Part shown: positions 1 through 10,727 of the stretch, in pieces
How the letters are laid out: each line of letters starts with the position of its first letter
Position numbering within the stretch: the first letter of the stretch is position 1
Position numbers and translations under genes: made by a program
Notes under the pieces: generated by a model
What the model saw: the letters and a program-made list of their open reading frames with translations, nothing else
Told to the model about the DNA's origin: nothing
Databases searched by the model: none
DNA from: Daedaleopsis sinensis
Lineage: Eukaryota; Basidiomycota; Agaricomycetes; Polyporales; Polyporaceae
Direction: 5' to 3'
Assembly: GCA_033807695.1 (NCBI GenBank)
Contig: CM066307.1
Coordinates: 1,240,001 to 1,304,000, forward strand
Length of the DNA: 64,000 nt

Positions 1-340
1 GCTGACCTTTGGTAACGAGCGGCGAGGAGAAGTATGTTGTTGAATGGTAGCAAAATACTAAAGCAGCTATCAACATGTTCTTAAAGACATCTACTTTATC
101 GTGGGCTATCCTGGGGCGTAGAAGGAGTAACAACTTGAAGTAACATGAGCACTGTGCGTCGAGCGCTTGCTGGGGGCCGCCATCAGGTTCCCTTACGCTA
201 TCAACGTATTTGGTCGGGGTCCTACTGGTGCCAGTCTGCGAGACGGGCGCGTAAATCAACTGCTCTCACCAGCTCTCACCGTCCCGCTCGACAACGAACT
301 TCGGTTCATTTCCGTCGTCGCATGCAACGTTGAGCACTCC
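1..340. other. Upstream region of the Ser/Pro-rich gene; no gene seen
   Basis: No convincing coding exon is visible. An open frame continuous with the next gene's first exon reaches back to about position 167, but the first ATG in that frame is at 341, so this stretch is probably promoter and 5' leader. No TATA box stands out near the expected start site. Confidence 0.4.
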
Positions 341-3300
341 ATGGTCCCCTCGACGGCCGCCGTCGAGCCTCTGTCCCCTCTAGCCCACCCTTTCGCTCGT
401 TCAGACTCGATCACTAGCTCACTACACAGCGCCGCCGAAGGCTCGGGCGCGGTCCTCAAGCGACGGTCGCGCACCAGGGCACGGTCGGTCGCCTCCGCAA
501 AACGCGGCAGGAGCACAGGGCCCCCGGCGGGCAGCACCAGATACGAGTCGGACGCTGGGGAAAGTTTTCTGGACCTCGACGATGCGCCTCCCCTCCCCTC
601 GCCGGTCCTGCATGATGAGCCGGAGGAGATGAGTCTGGCGCAGCAGCGGGAGATGAAGAAGTCGCGGCGCAGGTCGCGTACGATTGGGCCGGAGTCGCGG
701 TGGCCGCTCGAGGGGCTTCATGCGAACGGGACTCAGTTCGGGAGGTCGTGGAGTGCCTTGGACGTCAGGCATCCTCCGCCCGAGCAGGGTCGAGGGAGGC
801 AGGCAAAATCTGACAACGGCTCTATGAAGGGGGTGCGTGGTTGACTTCCTTCCTCGGTCCCTATCTCACTCACACGCTCTCCAGGCTCAGGCCAGGCTCC
901 GTGGCCTCAGCCTCCCCCGTCAGTCCTTCCGACAAAACTCTCCCTCAGACTGCTCTTCACAACCCAGTCCCCAGACGCCGTGCGAGTTTCCTGAGGTACC
1001 TCCAGTGCAGATTGCAGGCCCTTCCATGCGCAATATCAGAGATTCCGTTCTAACTCAGCACTCCTCCACCTCGTCGTCAGTCTACCCTGCATCAACATCC
1101 GTCGGCACGCGTACGGAGTCTTCGATGCCCTACACCGACCATGATGAGGCAGACACATCTTATCCAGTGATCGTCACGCCAGACCACCCAGACTTCGACC
1201 CGGACGACGTATCGAACCGCCTCCGCTTGCTCGTTAACAACAGCTATTTCCTTCCCCCTGCTCACGCGAAGCCCACTCCGCTGGCGCTTTCCCCACACGC
1301 TCAGGATGCCGCGAAAAAGAGCAAGCCTGGAAATGCCGGTTTCCTAGACTTCTTCCGGTTAGGGAAGTCGAAGTCAAAACCCGCATCCCCTGTTCCTGGC
1401 AGCCCGCCAGCACTGGATGGCACAGGTCCTATTCTTCGTACCACATCCGACACGCCGACCGCGTCAGGACTTCTTCATACGCAGCTGCCGTCTTCTACAC
1501 CACCTGCTGTGCACCAGCCCCCACCTCCACCCCCGACCCGGGTTGTCGTTCTGCGTGAGCGGATGGACGACCTTGCGACTGCCGCGAAGGAGGCCGAGAA
1601 GGAGTTGCGAAGTAAGGACGGTCGGAAGCCAAAGAGTCAAGCGACACCGAGAGAACGCTTCGTCGACGATGTCATCGATCCGACAGATGCTGTCGACCTC
1701 CCTCCGCCATCTGCTGATTCTATGTTTGCGGTGCAAGCTTCTGCAGTGTACGGTCTCGGCCCGCAGGAATCTGTTGGTGCAGCCGTGTTGGCCGAACGGC
1801 TAGTTCCCAACAGTCCGGGAATCTGGTCAGTCAACTCAGAGGAAGATAGTTGGAGGAAAGCGCTACTTCAGGAAGCTGTCAGTCACTCGCTCACGAATAC
1901 GCCGGATCGTTCCTTCTCGACATCTAGCGGTGGTGCTCAGCCACCATCTCCGACCCCCCAGTCAGAAGCGACGTTCCCTACGCCGGCGATGTTCCAGTCT
2001 CAGAGATCTAGAATTGGACAGCGAATCCTTGAGGACTTGAGCACGCAGACACCTTTCTCGGAGGCCAGTCCACCTTTGTCGCCTACCGAAGCCCACTTTC
2101 CAGTCGAGAGCATTATGTCGTCTGGAGAACGCTCGCCCAAGGTCCTGGAGCATCCGATGCTGTCCGCTGCAGAACCGCCGGCTCGTGCAGAGACCCCCGC
2201 TCACATGCCTTTGCCGCTCGCACCACCTCCGCGAAAGCAACTCGTCAATCCCCTCTACTCGTTGTCGCAGCCTGATTTGCCCGAGGTGGTCCCGAAGTCT
2301 GACGATCAATCGCCGGAGTCGTCCTCAGGCTCGTATCACACGGTGCGGAAAGCAACTTCTACTCCCGGTTTCTCGGGTGTCGAAGACAATATGCGTGCAG
2401 TGATATCTCTGTCCCCACCACCATTGCCGCGGTATCAGAGCAGTAAACGTGGCCTATCGCCAGACTCGAGGGAACTCCAAGACATGCCGTCATTCTCTAG
2501 CGCAAGGTCACGGACAGAGAGCGGCTCTCGGTATTCTAGCGATAGCATGTCGTTCCGCACCCCCATGGACACTGACGTGGACCAGAACAGTGCCCGACCG
2601 TCGACGTCCTTGTCGCTGCCGTCGGGTCGACCGTCAATATCCGTCTCTGTCTCAGAGTACTCCATGCCTTCACCGACAGCGTCTGCCTTCCGTGATGCGG
2701 TGTTCGGCAGCTGTCGACCACCTTCGTCGCTGTCTAGGAGAAGTTTTGCGTCCCAGCCAGACCCTCTTCTCACCGATATCACACCCCCTGTACCACCGTC
2801 GACGCCGAGAACCATAGTCCATTCTCCTCCTCCGCGTTTCTCCTCTTCCGTGTCACCCAACGAGCTACCCCTCCCTCCTCGGCCGCGTGCGGTCCGCCCT
2901 ACATACCGTCCCTCGACATCATCCACGTACAGCTCGCGCACCTCTGGCGGTGGTCGTCCTTCACTATCGCCATCAGACATAGGTTCCGCGCGAGACCCAT
3001 CGGCGAACCTGTCATTCTCTTCTGCGTCGTCTTCCCCTACCGCACCACTAGCTGCGCGGCGTGGGTTGGGCAGCTCACTGTCACTCAACATCCCAGGGCA
3101 TTACGAGCCCGCCGTTATCCACTCGGCGCCGGCGCCGGCCGATCCCTCAGACTTCTTCGACCGGTTGCAATCTACCATCCACAACGCCATGGACGACCTT
3201 GAGACGTCCGACGAGAGCGAGTCAGAGGACGAGGAGTCGCTCGGCGACGCCCGAAACGCACGGGGCCCTTTCGAGCGCGCACCGCCTGCAGAATCCCCTT

Positions 3301-3986
3301 CGACGCAGCACTCTCACACCGCTTCAATACACAGCGCGCCCGACCACGTCGAGACGGCGCATGTGTTCGTCGAACCTCGCAGCAAGGCGATCTCGAATCG
3401 TGCGTCTAGCTCGAGTGCCCGTCCTTCGATCATGCGTCTCGGAAACCACTCGACGCCGCAGCTCTCGCCGGTGTCGTACCTGACTCCGACAGAACCCATG
3501 CCGCAGTTCACGTTCGACCGCAAGAAGCCGATCGTGAATGTCGTCGACTACGGGCGGCGCTCGCTCTCGTCGACCCGCTCTCCGACCAAGTGCAAAGGCA
3601 AGGGCAAGGGTAAGGGCAAGGACGTCGCGAACGTCCCTAGCTCATCTCTTCTCCCTATTGGCGCCGTGCCCAGCTCGCCCATCGCGCCTGGTACATCCTT
3701 TGGACGCGCGAGCTTCAGCTCCGGATCCACGAGTGGCGCTGCGACAGCATCAACGAGGGGCGCGGAGGGCGGCAGGATGGGCAAGCGGCCGGCGACGGCG
3801 CCGACGGAGGCTGGGGTCGGAGTCGGGCGCAAGGTGCAGCGTGAGTCGATCCTCAGGTTCGACGGGATGCTCACGCAGCACCTGGCCGCCGAGCGAGATA
3901 GGATGAAGCGGATCGTGTCGACGTCGGCGACGAGCTCCCCAGTGCAGCTCACCCCCTCTGCGCAGCTTCCCTCGGGGCGGCCATAG
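341..3986 (+). CDS. Large Ser/Pro-rich low-complexity protein, function unknown
   Basis: Two exons, 341-832 and 885-3986, joined across a 52-nt intron (GTGCGT donor, CCAG acceptor, phase 0), give about 1,197 residues. The start at 341 is the first ATG in the frame. The protein is mostly disordered Ser/Pro/Thr-rich sequence with many SP/TP pairs that could be phosphorylated. Recognisable patches are a basic FRLGKSKSK element near residue 314, an acidic SDESESEDEESL stretch near 938, a KGKGKGKGKD tract near 1066, and a helix-like end containing ESILRFDGMLTQHLAAERD about 45 residues from the C-terminus. I do not recognise a catalytic domain or transmembrane segment. The build suggests a cytoplasmic or nuclear scaffold or regulator, but that is inference. 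It is convergent with the thiamine pyrophosphokinase gene, almost 1 kb away. Confidence 0.75.
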
Positions 3987-4951
3987 GTTGTCCTTGCTTG
4001 CATGGACTCATTCGTCGGTTTGAAGGAGTTCCCTGGTTTGCTTCTGTGGTTTGGTTTCTGGTTTGCTCTCGCATCGATCCCTGCACTCATCACACTTGAC
4101 TTCTTGTACGGTACGGATCCCGGGCAGGCTCATCTCTCTGTCCATATAGCGACTCCGAGCCTGCCATGCACATAGACCACGGTCCCCGGCCTGTCCGCGT
4201 GGTGTTCTACTAGCCACAGCGCTGCTGCTTCATATATTTACTTGTCCCGCCCTGCTATGCGCCTAGGGCGCCCCACACGTTCCTTTATGTCAAACTTGCA
4301 TATCTCTCCCTCATCTCTTCCGCTCCTTGCCCCCTCCTCTCCTTCGCGCTCTCATGATCACTCGCACACGCTCGATCCCTCGGGCGACCGACCACGGCTC
4401 TTGCAACCCGTACCCCTCCCCCTGACCACCCCGCGGCGCCATGTACATACCCCCTACATTACATTCACTCGGTGTACCGCGCACGCGTTTGTTCTTGATT
4501 GCCCCGCCGCATTTACGAGTCGCAGACTCCCCCTGTGTATACCAACTGGCAGCGTTAACGTTTTCTCCACGAGCGGCACCGGCCATTGCAATTGTAGATA
4601 CCTTCCCCCGTACCCCGTCTCTTTATTGCATCTCTGCATTCTCGTTCGCACACACGCGGCTCTGCGCCGTGTCCTCGTTGTTCTCCTTCATGACTATCAT
4701 ATACTTACATACATACATTCGTACCTGCATACATACATTCACAGGATGGCTGCTGCTACATTGTGCATATGCATCTTCCCGCAGTGTGCGCCTCGGTCAA
4801 TGTATTCATCACCGCTACAGGATCCTCAGGCCGACCAGGCCTTTGCTGATAGTGATGATAGTGAGAGGTCGACATTGTTGGATAGAAGACGTGAACAGGC
4901 TCTGAAGCAGAAACGGCGCAAGTGATACAGTTCGCCTGATAGCCTCCTCCT
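3987..4951. other. Convergent intergenic region with no supported gene
   Basis: Open frames here (for example around 4242-4925) have poor codon character, no recognisable protein and no neighbouring exons. The region probably holds the 3' untranslated parts of the two flanking genes. A short microsatellite-like patch of repeated CATA units lies at 4704-4742. Confidence 0.4.
4704..4742. repeat. Short CATA-type simple repeat
   Basis: Two copies of a CATACATACATTC-like unit are separated by a few bases. It is a simple repeat in non-coding DNA with no evident function. Confidence 0.5.
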
Positions 4952-6313
4952 TCACTCGCCTGGCGCAGGAATGAACACAGGAGGGGGGCTAGCTGGGCCG
5001 CAACAGCCTGGGCCTGAGCTAGTCGCGGCACCACCGTGCACTTGGTTATATTCCCGACTGTCGAGACTCCGCCGCGAGGGCGAGGGAAGCGGGCGGAGCT
5101 CCATCGTCCACCAGATCGGCTTCGTGGTTTTGACCGTGACGACGGGCTCGCTGGGCACGAGGTGGTTCGAGGTTGAGACGAGGCCGTCGAACGACGATGG
5201 ACTGTCGGCTGAGTATGGTTTGCCATTTCGCATCGTCAGTTGGGGCTTCGTGTGCCCGGAACGGGATCAAGGGAATGGGAATGCGTACTGAGGTTCCAGC
5301 GAAGTCCGGTGGTTGTTAGGACTGTGGAGTCGATGCCGACGGGAAGGAGGCCGCAGGTGGGCCCGAAGGCGGTATGGTCGACGTTTATGCGGTGCTCGCC
5401 CTACGGGGTGCATTGTCAGCATGAATTAAGCCGAGGCGGCATTAGAGGAAAGAGCGATGGATGTATGCATGCATGTCTCTGCACATCAGGGGCTTCCTGG
5501 CTGAACTACACGTTTGGGGACATTGGGAACATTGGGGTTCGGTACGCCTGCGACTCTCATGAACAGAGGCTGCCACAATAGGACATACACGCTCGAATAT
5601 CCGGCGGCTCCAGATATGGATAGCTCGGCAAGAAGTATGAATGAACTCACAGAGTCGAGAAGCCATGCGACGTTGTCATCTGTGACCACGAATACGTGCT
5701 TACGACTGCGACGTAGTTTATGGAGAAGGGACAGCGTGTGCACCGTCTGGTCTAGTCGTCCGGATAGCCCGCCAAGAATCACAATAGTGTGTTGCTGCAT
5801 AGAGAATGTTTAGCGATGCACGCCTGCTCGTGTGCACGCTTTACGAAACGTACCTCGACACGACGTTCCGCTTTCTCGTCCTCAACGAGCGCAACAATGC
5901 ATTTCATGAGATCCGTTGAATCCTGGTCTTCGTCTCGTACAATGCGGACACCACGAGAAGAGTAGTACAGGCACACATCCTCTCTGAGGGAGTCGAGGTC
6001 GCCCTTGATGAGATCGGGGGTGTATCTTGGATAAGAAAATCGGATGATTGAGGTAGAGATGAGAGAGGTATTTACGTACGATGTCGGGCACGACTCACAG
6101 GTGCCTGAGATCTCTACCGTCGCAGTCTTGTAGGACGTCGTGGAGGCGGTTCGCGCCGCCGTCTGCACAGGCGTGCCATGTGGAGGACTGCCAGAGGCGG
6201 TGGAGAAGGGAGAAGGAGAAGGGCTGGTTGAGAACGATGAGGGCGTTGCGAGACTGCCTGAGGGGGTCGAGGAAGGAGATCTCCCAGGGCGTGACTGAGT
6301 ATGGGGCGTGCAT
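4952..6313 (-). CDS. THI80: Thiamine pyrophosphokinase (THI80/TPK)
   Basis: Transfers pyrophosphate from ATP to thiamine, making the cofactor ThDP in the cytosol. Five exons on the minus strand (6313-6099, 6025-5854, 5794-5651, 5400-5289, 5208-4952) sum to 900 nt and 299 residues with every phase matching. Family motifs appear in order: CADGGANR (about 49-56), GDLDSLR (80-86), DQDSTD (the substrate-binding stretch), LGGLSGRLDQT (136-146), CGLLPVG, and the C-terminal DGLVSTSNH followed by WWTMEL. Length is close to the usual 250-340. A TAA lies in frame just upstream of 6313, fixing that ATG unless an extra 5' exon exists. The tail after WTMEL is about 45 residues longer than in yeast and looks low-complexity, so the true stop could be altered by a missed intron. 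ThDP is also the cofactor of the phosphoketolase at 45 kb. Confidence 0.93.
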
Positions 6314-6522
6314 GAGGAGCTCGGGAAAGACGGCGGCGAGGCCGAGCAGACGCGATCTTTACACGCGTCCCGCCTCCCCAAGCGCGGACACGTGCGCGCT
6401 CTACAAGAGGCCTGCTCCCATTTGCATTAGTTGGGGCTCCCATATCCAACCGATGCCTCTCTCTACCACAACCCTCATCATCCTCGCCGTCCCCGCCCAA
6501 TCCCCTCTCGCCCACAGCGAGC
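6314..6522. promoter_or_regulatory. Compact divergent promoter (TPK / CS-domain gene)
   Basis: Only 209 bp separate the start codons of the minus-strand thiamine pyrophosphokinase and the plus-strand CS-domain gene, so both promoters must lie in this interval. No TATA box is visible; co-regulation is possible but unproven. Confidence 0.5.
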
Positions 6523-8541
6523 ATGGACACGCTCCACGACCACTACCAGTCGTATTCATGGCACCAGGTGCGTCCCCACAGCCATCGTACCACCTCCGAA
6601 CCTCATATGCTCCTTGTATAGTCGCATGATCAGGTCAGTCCCACCGCAGGATCTCCAGTGGCATCCAAGCGTGCTGAGACGTGCACATAGGCCACCGTGC
6701 TCTTGCTGTTGCCATATGAGACTGTTGAGGACGACGTACTCGTAAGTCTTGTCTCCGCAGTGCGCGTCTAGGACTCTAGTCTTGACACTCTTGACACAGG
6801 TCACCATCGAGGAGAACCACCTCGTCGCGGGCGTGCGAGGCCAGCCTCCGGTAGTCAAGGCAAGTTCATTCGGCTCTGGTACGTTCAGCATCTCGGCCTG
6901 ACCCTCTCCCCAGGGCCAGTTGTATGGCAAGGTCGACACAAATGCTTCTCTGTGGCAACTCGAGCCCCGTCCATCCAGAATGTCCGCTCGCGAGCGTACC
7001 ACCTCTACCACCTCCACTGCGTCTACCCAGTCGTCCTATGCTGTCATCTCTGAGCCCGAGATCTCCAGCAGCTTCGCAGCCTCTCTTGAAGCCGGGCTAA
7101 TCTCGGGATCGGACGTCGACGATATCCTCATCTCATCCCCTGCACTGTCCTCTCCCGTCTCGTCGTCCGTGGATGAGCACCTTGGGATCCCTTCTGACAC
7201 GCGCTACATCCGAAGATCACCGCTCTCGGCATCCCCTCCAGTCCGCATTTCCCAAGGGATCGCCCATGCATCCTCCTTCTCCTCATTAGAATCGCTCCAT
7301 ACTGGCTCCGGCAGGCTGCTTACACTCCATCTCGAGAAAGCAGACTCGATTATCTGGCCGTCCCTCGTCGTCGGTCCTGTCCCAGAGAGCATCTGCCCTC
7401 CTCCTGCTGGTGTCTATCCTTGGTTGTTGGACAACGCTGTGGAGATGCAGTATAATATGGATCCTACCAGTCTGATGCTCATCGCGCTCGACTTGCACGA
7501 CATACGCAAAGCCAAGGAAGACGCCTTTGAATACTTCATGTAAGGTGTCAGCTTAGCAGACTCTAATCTCTACTGACATGAATTAGTCGAGCATGGCACC
7601 AGGCTCGTCTTCCCTCCGCCGCGATCCGTCTTGCCACACATTACCTACCGCTCCAGACAATCGTCCCAGACGAGTCGCTGACCTTGCTCGACGCAACATT
7701 GCTGGAACCTGCTACTCCGACTGCATCTCATGCCATCCCATCGATGCTTCAGCTCTCCACCGTTGCATCTACTACCCCGGGGACTCCAGAATACTATTTG
7801 TCACGAGTAGGCGGCGCGCAAGGCCTTGCGCAGTTGTTCCTAGCGGCGGGATTGCTCTACCTGGAAGGGACAGCAACTTCACTCCTCACCTCCTCCTACG
7901 CAGGTCTCTCATCCCTACGCTCGCCCCTCGTCGTGTCTGGCCCACCCTCCGGGACGAACGCAGACGGCGCCGACGCGTGGCGGAAGGACCGACAGCACGC
8001 AGCCCGGTTCTTCATGCGTGCGCGCGCCCTCAACCCCACCGTAGACGTCCCTCTCCTCCCCGCCGAGGAAACCGAAGACGAGGGCACTGGGTCTGGCGCG
8101 GAGAGCAGCGCAGGGAGCGGCACCGAGCTCAACGTGCGGCCGCGCCGGGCGCGGTCTCCCCCAGCACCAGCGCCAGCACCCCCCGCCAGCGCGAAGGAGC
8201 ACGCGAAGGCGCAGCGTGCACCGCGCAGAAAGGGCCAGCCACGCCAGGGCTTGGAGATGCCTACGATCGACGTCGCGCGCGCGGCGGGTGGGCCCCCGCT
8301 GCCCCCGGGGCCGATGCGCCGCCGCCGGAAGCGCGAGAGCGGATACGGGTACGCGGGCGACGACGCGGACGCGGAGCTGTCGAGCTCGATGGTCGAGAGC
8401 GTGCACAGGGAGCCGGATCTGGGGGCGGACGAGGAGGACAGGACATGGTACCTGTACCTCCCTGGGCTCGTCGGCGCGGGAACCGCGCTGCTGGTCGTGG
8501 GGCTGTTGAGCTTCCAGAGCTGGCGGAAGAATCAGGGATGA
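6523..8541 (+). CDS. CS-domain (NudC/p23-like) protein with C-terminal membrane anchor
   Basis: Five exons (6523-6567, 6691-6741, 6800-6859, 6914-7539, 7587-8541) sum to 1,737 nt and 578 residues. The N-terminus assembles into a CS domain: YSWHQ, then the VAGVRGQPPVVKGQLYG beta-sandwich core and the closing ASLWQLEP, as in NudC and p23 co-chaperones. The middle is Ser-rich with a helical part, followed by a Pro/Ala/Arg-rich low-complexity stretch. A hydrophobic helix of about 20 residues (YLPGLVGAGTALLVVGLLSF) ends 8 residues before the C-terminus with the basic tail SWRKNQG, the layout of a tail-anchored protein. The intron after 6859 has a GC donor (AAG then GCAAGT). A short exon may be missing between 6567 and 6691, since the domain looks about three residues short there. 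The function is unknown; a membrane-tethered Hsp90-type co-chaperone is an inference from the domains. Confidence 0.8.
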
Positions 8542-8911
8542 TCGGCCGCAGTCGAGAGAGTGAGATATGGGGTGGGGTGCCCGGTGCCCGAGAACTATGG
8601 TGTGCACGGGAGGATATGGCATTGGCATTTGGATGACCGTGGCTTGCTTGTGCGCTTGGCTGGGTCCGACGACGCTTTGGGTGCTCGATTGCGTGCACTT
8701 GCTTTTATGTGTATCCATATATATAGGTTCTGTTGGACGCTACTCACGATCTGCACGACTGTTCACGCACATGGTATGATACCAATGATATTGGATGCTC
8801 CGAGTCCGAGCTTCTCACCGTGCCCGAGCGTGACCGGCGACAAGGTACAGCTGTGCCTCTACATAAGCTCGAGCTCTTGATTCTACTAGCGCAACTTCAC
8901 TGCATACTGCC

Positions 8912-9290
8912 ATGTCCTCACCACCCCGCAAAGCGTCGGTCACCGTGCTATACTTCGCCGCCGCGTCAACCGCAACGGGATTAACCACCGAGGAGCTCGA
9001 GCTTCCCCCACGCACAACCCCTCAAGGCACAGAGAGCAGTACGGAGGCCCTCACGCCAGTGCTACTACTGGTGCATGCTCGAGATCGACGCTCATCCGGC
9101 GCACACTGCAGGTCTGCCCCTGTCGGAGCTCGCGCCCCTGCTCGCCGCACGACACCCGGGCACCTCTCTGGGCGCGGTGCTCGCGGAGAGCGCGTGGGCG
9201 GTCGACGCGGAGATGGTGGAGGACCCGGCGGCCGTCGTGCTGCGCGGCGGGGAGGAGGTCGCGGTGATCTGTCCCGTGTCGGGCGGGTGA
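8912..9290 (+). CDS. Molybdopterin synthase small subunit (MoaD/MOCS2A type)
   Basis: Two exons (8912-9038 and 9112-9290, 74-nt intron, phase 1) give 101 residues. It is a ubiquitin-fold sulfur carrier: an N-terminal beta strand VTVLYFAAAS, the helix SLPLSELAPLLAARHPG, then GEEVAVICPVSGG ending in the obligatory double glycine that is thiocarboxylated and donates sulfur to precursor Z in molybdopterin synthesis. The size and Gly-Gly end match the family (about 80-100 residues). The large subunit (MoaE type) is not in this window. Molybdopterin would serve enzymes such as nitrate reductase, sulfite oxidase or xanthine dehydrogenase. Confidence 0.9.
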
Positions 9291-9549
9291 GCGGTGTTGC
9301 ATATATACAGTATACGTACGGACTCGCTGCATGCGCGTATATGCACATACATCCAGTCGCGCGCATAGTTGGGTTGATCTAATACTGTGGATGGCACGAG
9401 ACGAGCTGGCGTGGTGGATCTCACGCTGACGTCGATGTGCAGAGCTTGGGAATCGTCCGGGCACACCCCTTGGTCACGTACTCTCACTCAGAGTCAGCGT
9501 TGTACCGCCATTCGCCGACATCAGCAGCGAGCGGGAGGCGACTCTCTCT

Positions 9550-10660
9550 ATGTGCCTCTCATCCTCCTCCACACCGACGCCGGCATCGCCGCACCCTGCT
9601 ACTCTCCACGACGGGCGCAAGACGGCGTTCTCAGCGCGCCGCTTAACACAATCCACCTTTCTCATCGTCGAGGTCGACGATGTCTACGACGAGCACCCGT
9701 TCATCTACGCGAAGCTCGTCCCCGCCGCGCGCACGCTCCTCCTCCTCGACACCGGCTGCGGCGGCAAGACGCGCGATCCGGACGTCGGGCTCACGAGCCT
9801 GCGCGAGTTCATCGAGCGCGTCCCCGTCGCGGACAACGGCGGACGGCCGCTGAACCCGATCGCCCACGGCGGCACCGTGACGGGAGGGGAGCAGGAGGCC
9901 CCGATGCGCTACGTCGTGGTTCTGAGCCACTGCCACTACGACCACATCCGTGAGTAGACATCGGTCGCTCGTAGTTTGTTTGGAGTGTGATGATACAACA
10001 ATCGAGAATAATTTACTGATGATGAACATGGTGGGTGCACGGCACTGGGTAGTCGGGGTAGAGCAGTTCGCGAAGGATTCGCTTGTGATCGCATCCGGCC
10101 ACGACCCCGCGTTCCTCTCGCCGCACAACCTGCCCACGCACTCGCTCTGTGACAGCCTCGGCATTCCGACACCATCGTACGAGCCGCACCTCCGTCCGCA
10201 CATGGACGCGATCACGTCCGCCGACGGGGTGTCCTTGGGTGTCAGCCTGCTCCACACGCCCGGACACACTCCAGACGAGCTCGCACTATGGGACGAGGAC
10301 GAAGGGATGCTCTATGTGGGAGACACGCTGTACGAATGGGCCCCGATCATCTTCCCAAACGAGGGCAGCATCGTGCAGTGGCTTGTCACCGTCGATGCGC
10401 TGCTAGCGCTTGTCGAGAAGTCCGGGAAGGCTGAAGAGGCGAAGGTGAACTGCGGCCACAAGACGGCGATGGGCCCGGGGCTGGAGGTTCTGCGGAGCGC
10501 GAAGGCGTTCGTAGTGGACGTCGTCGAGGGCAGGGAGCAAGTGAAGCGGAGGATGACGAAACGCGGGGAGATGCACGTCGAGTATGTGCAGGTAGGAGGC
10601 CGATACAGTCTGATATGCCCTGAACGCCTCGTGGACGAGGCTAGTGATAGAGTACGTTAG
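9550..10660 (+). CDS. Metallo-beta-lactamase-fold hydrolase
   Basis: Two exons (9550-9949 and 10053-10660, 103-nt intron, phase 1) give 335 residues. Metal-binding motifs are in order: LLLLDTGCGG in the first strands, SHCHYDHILG (a variant of HxHxDH, with Ser in place of the usual Thr before it) near 126-135, LHTPGHTPDEL near 201, GDTLY near 222 and VNCGHKT near 265. Joining the exons restores the HYDHILGVEQF sequence expected for the fold. Members include glyoxalase II-like and lactonase-like hydrolases; the substrate cannot be told from sequence. There is no signal peptide. It is convergent with the CCDC174-like gene, with 67 bp between stop codons, so the transcripts probably overlap at their 3' ends. 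Confidence 0.88.
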
Positions 10661-10727
10661 ACGATGCAGTACTTCAGATGAGATAATTTGTACTCACGAC
10701 GAACGTCAATCCATCCGGGCGAAGCGA

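Noticed and set aside
837..884. Starting the Ser/Pro-rich protein at the GTG at 837
   Set aside because: The region 833-884 behaves as a 52-nt intron, and an upstream exon (341-832) joins in phase with the same low-complexity style. Fungal genes rarely start at GTG.
4242..4925. 227-codon plus-strand frame as a gene
   Set aside because: It lies between two convergent genes, has low-complexity Pro/Ser/Arg composition and simple repeats, and no splice partners or motifs.
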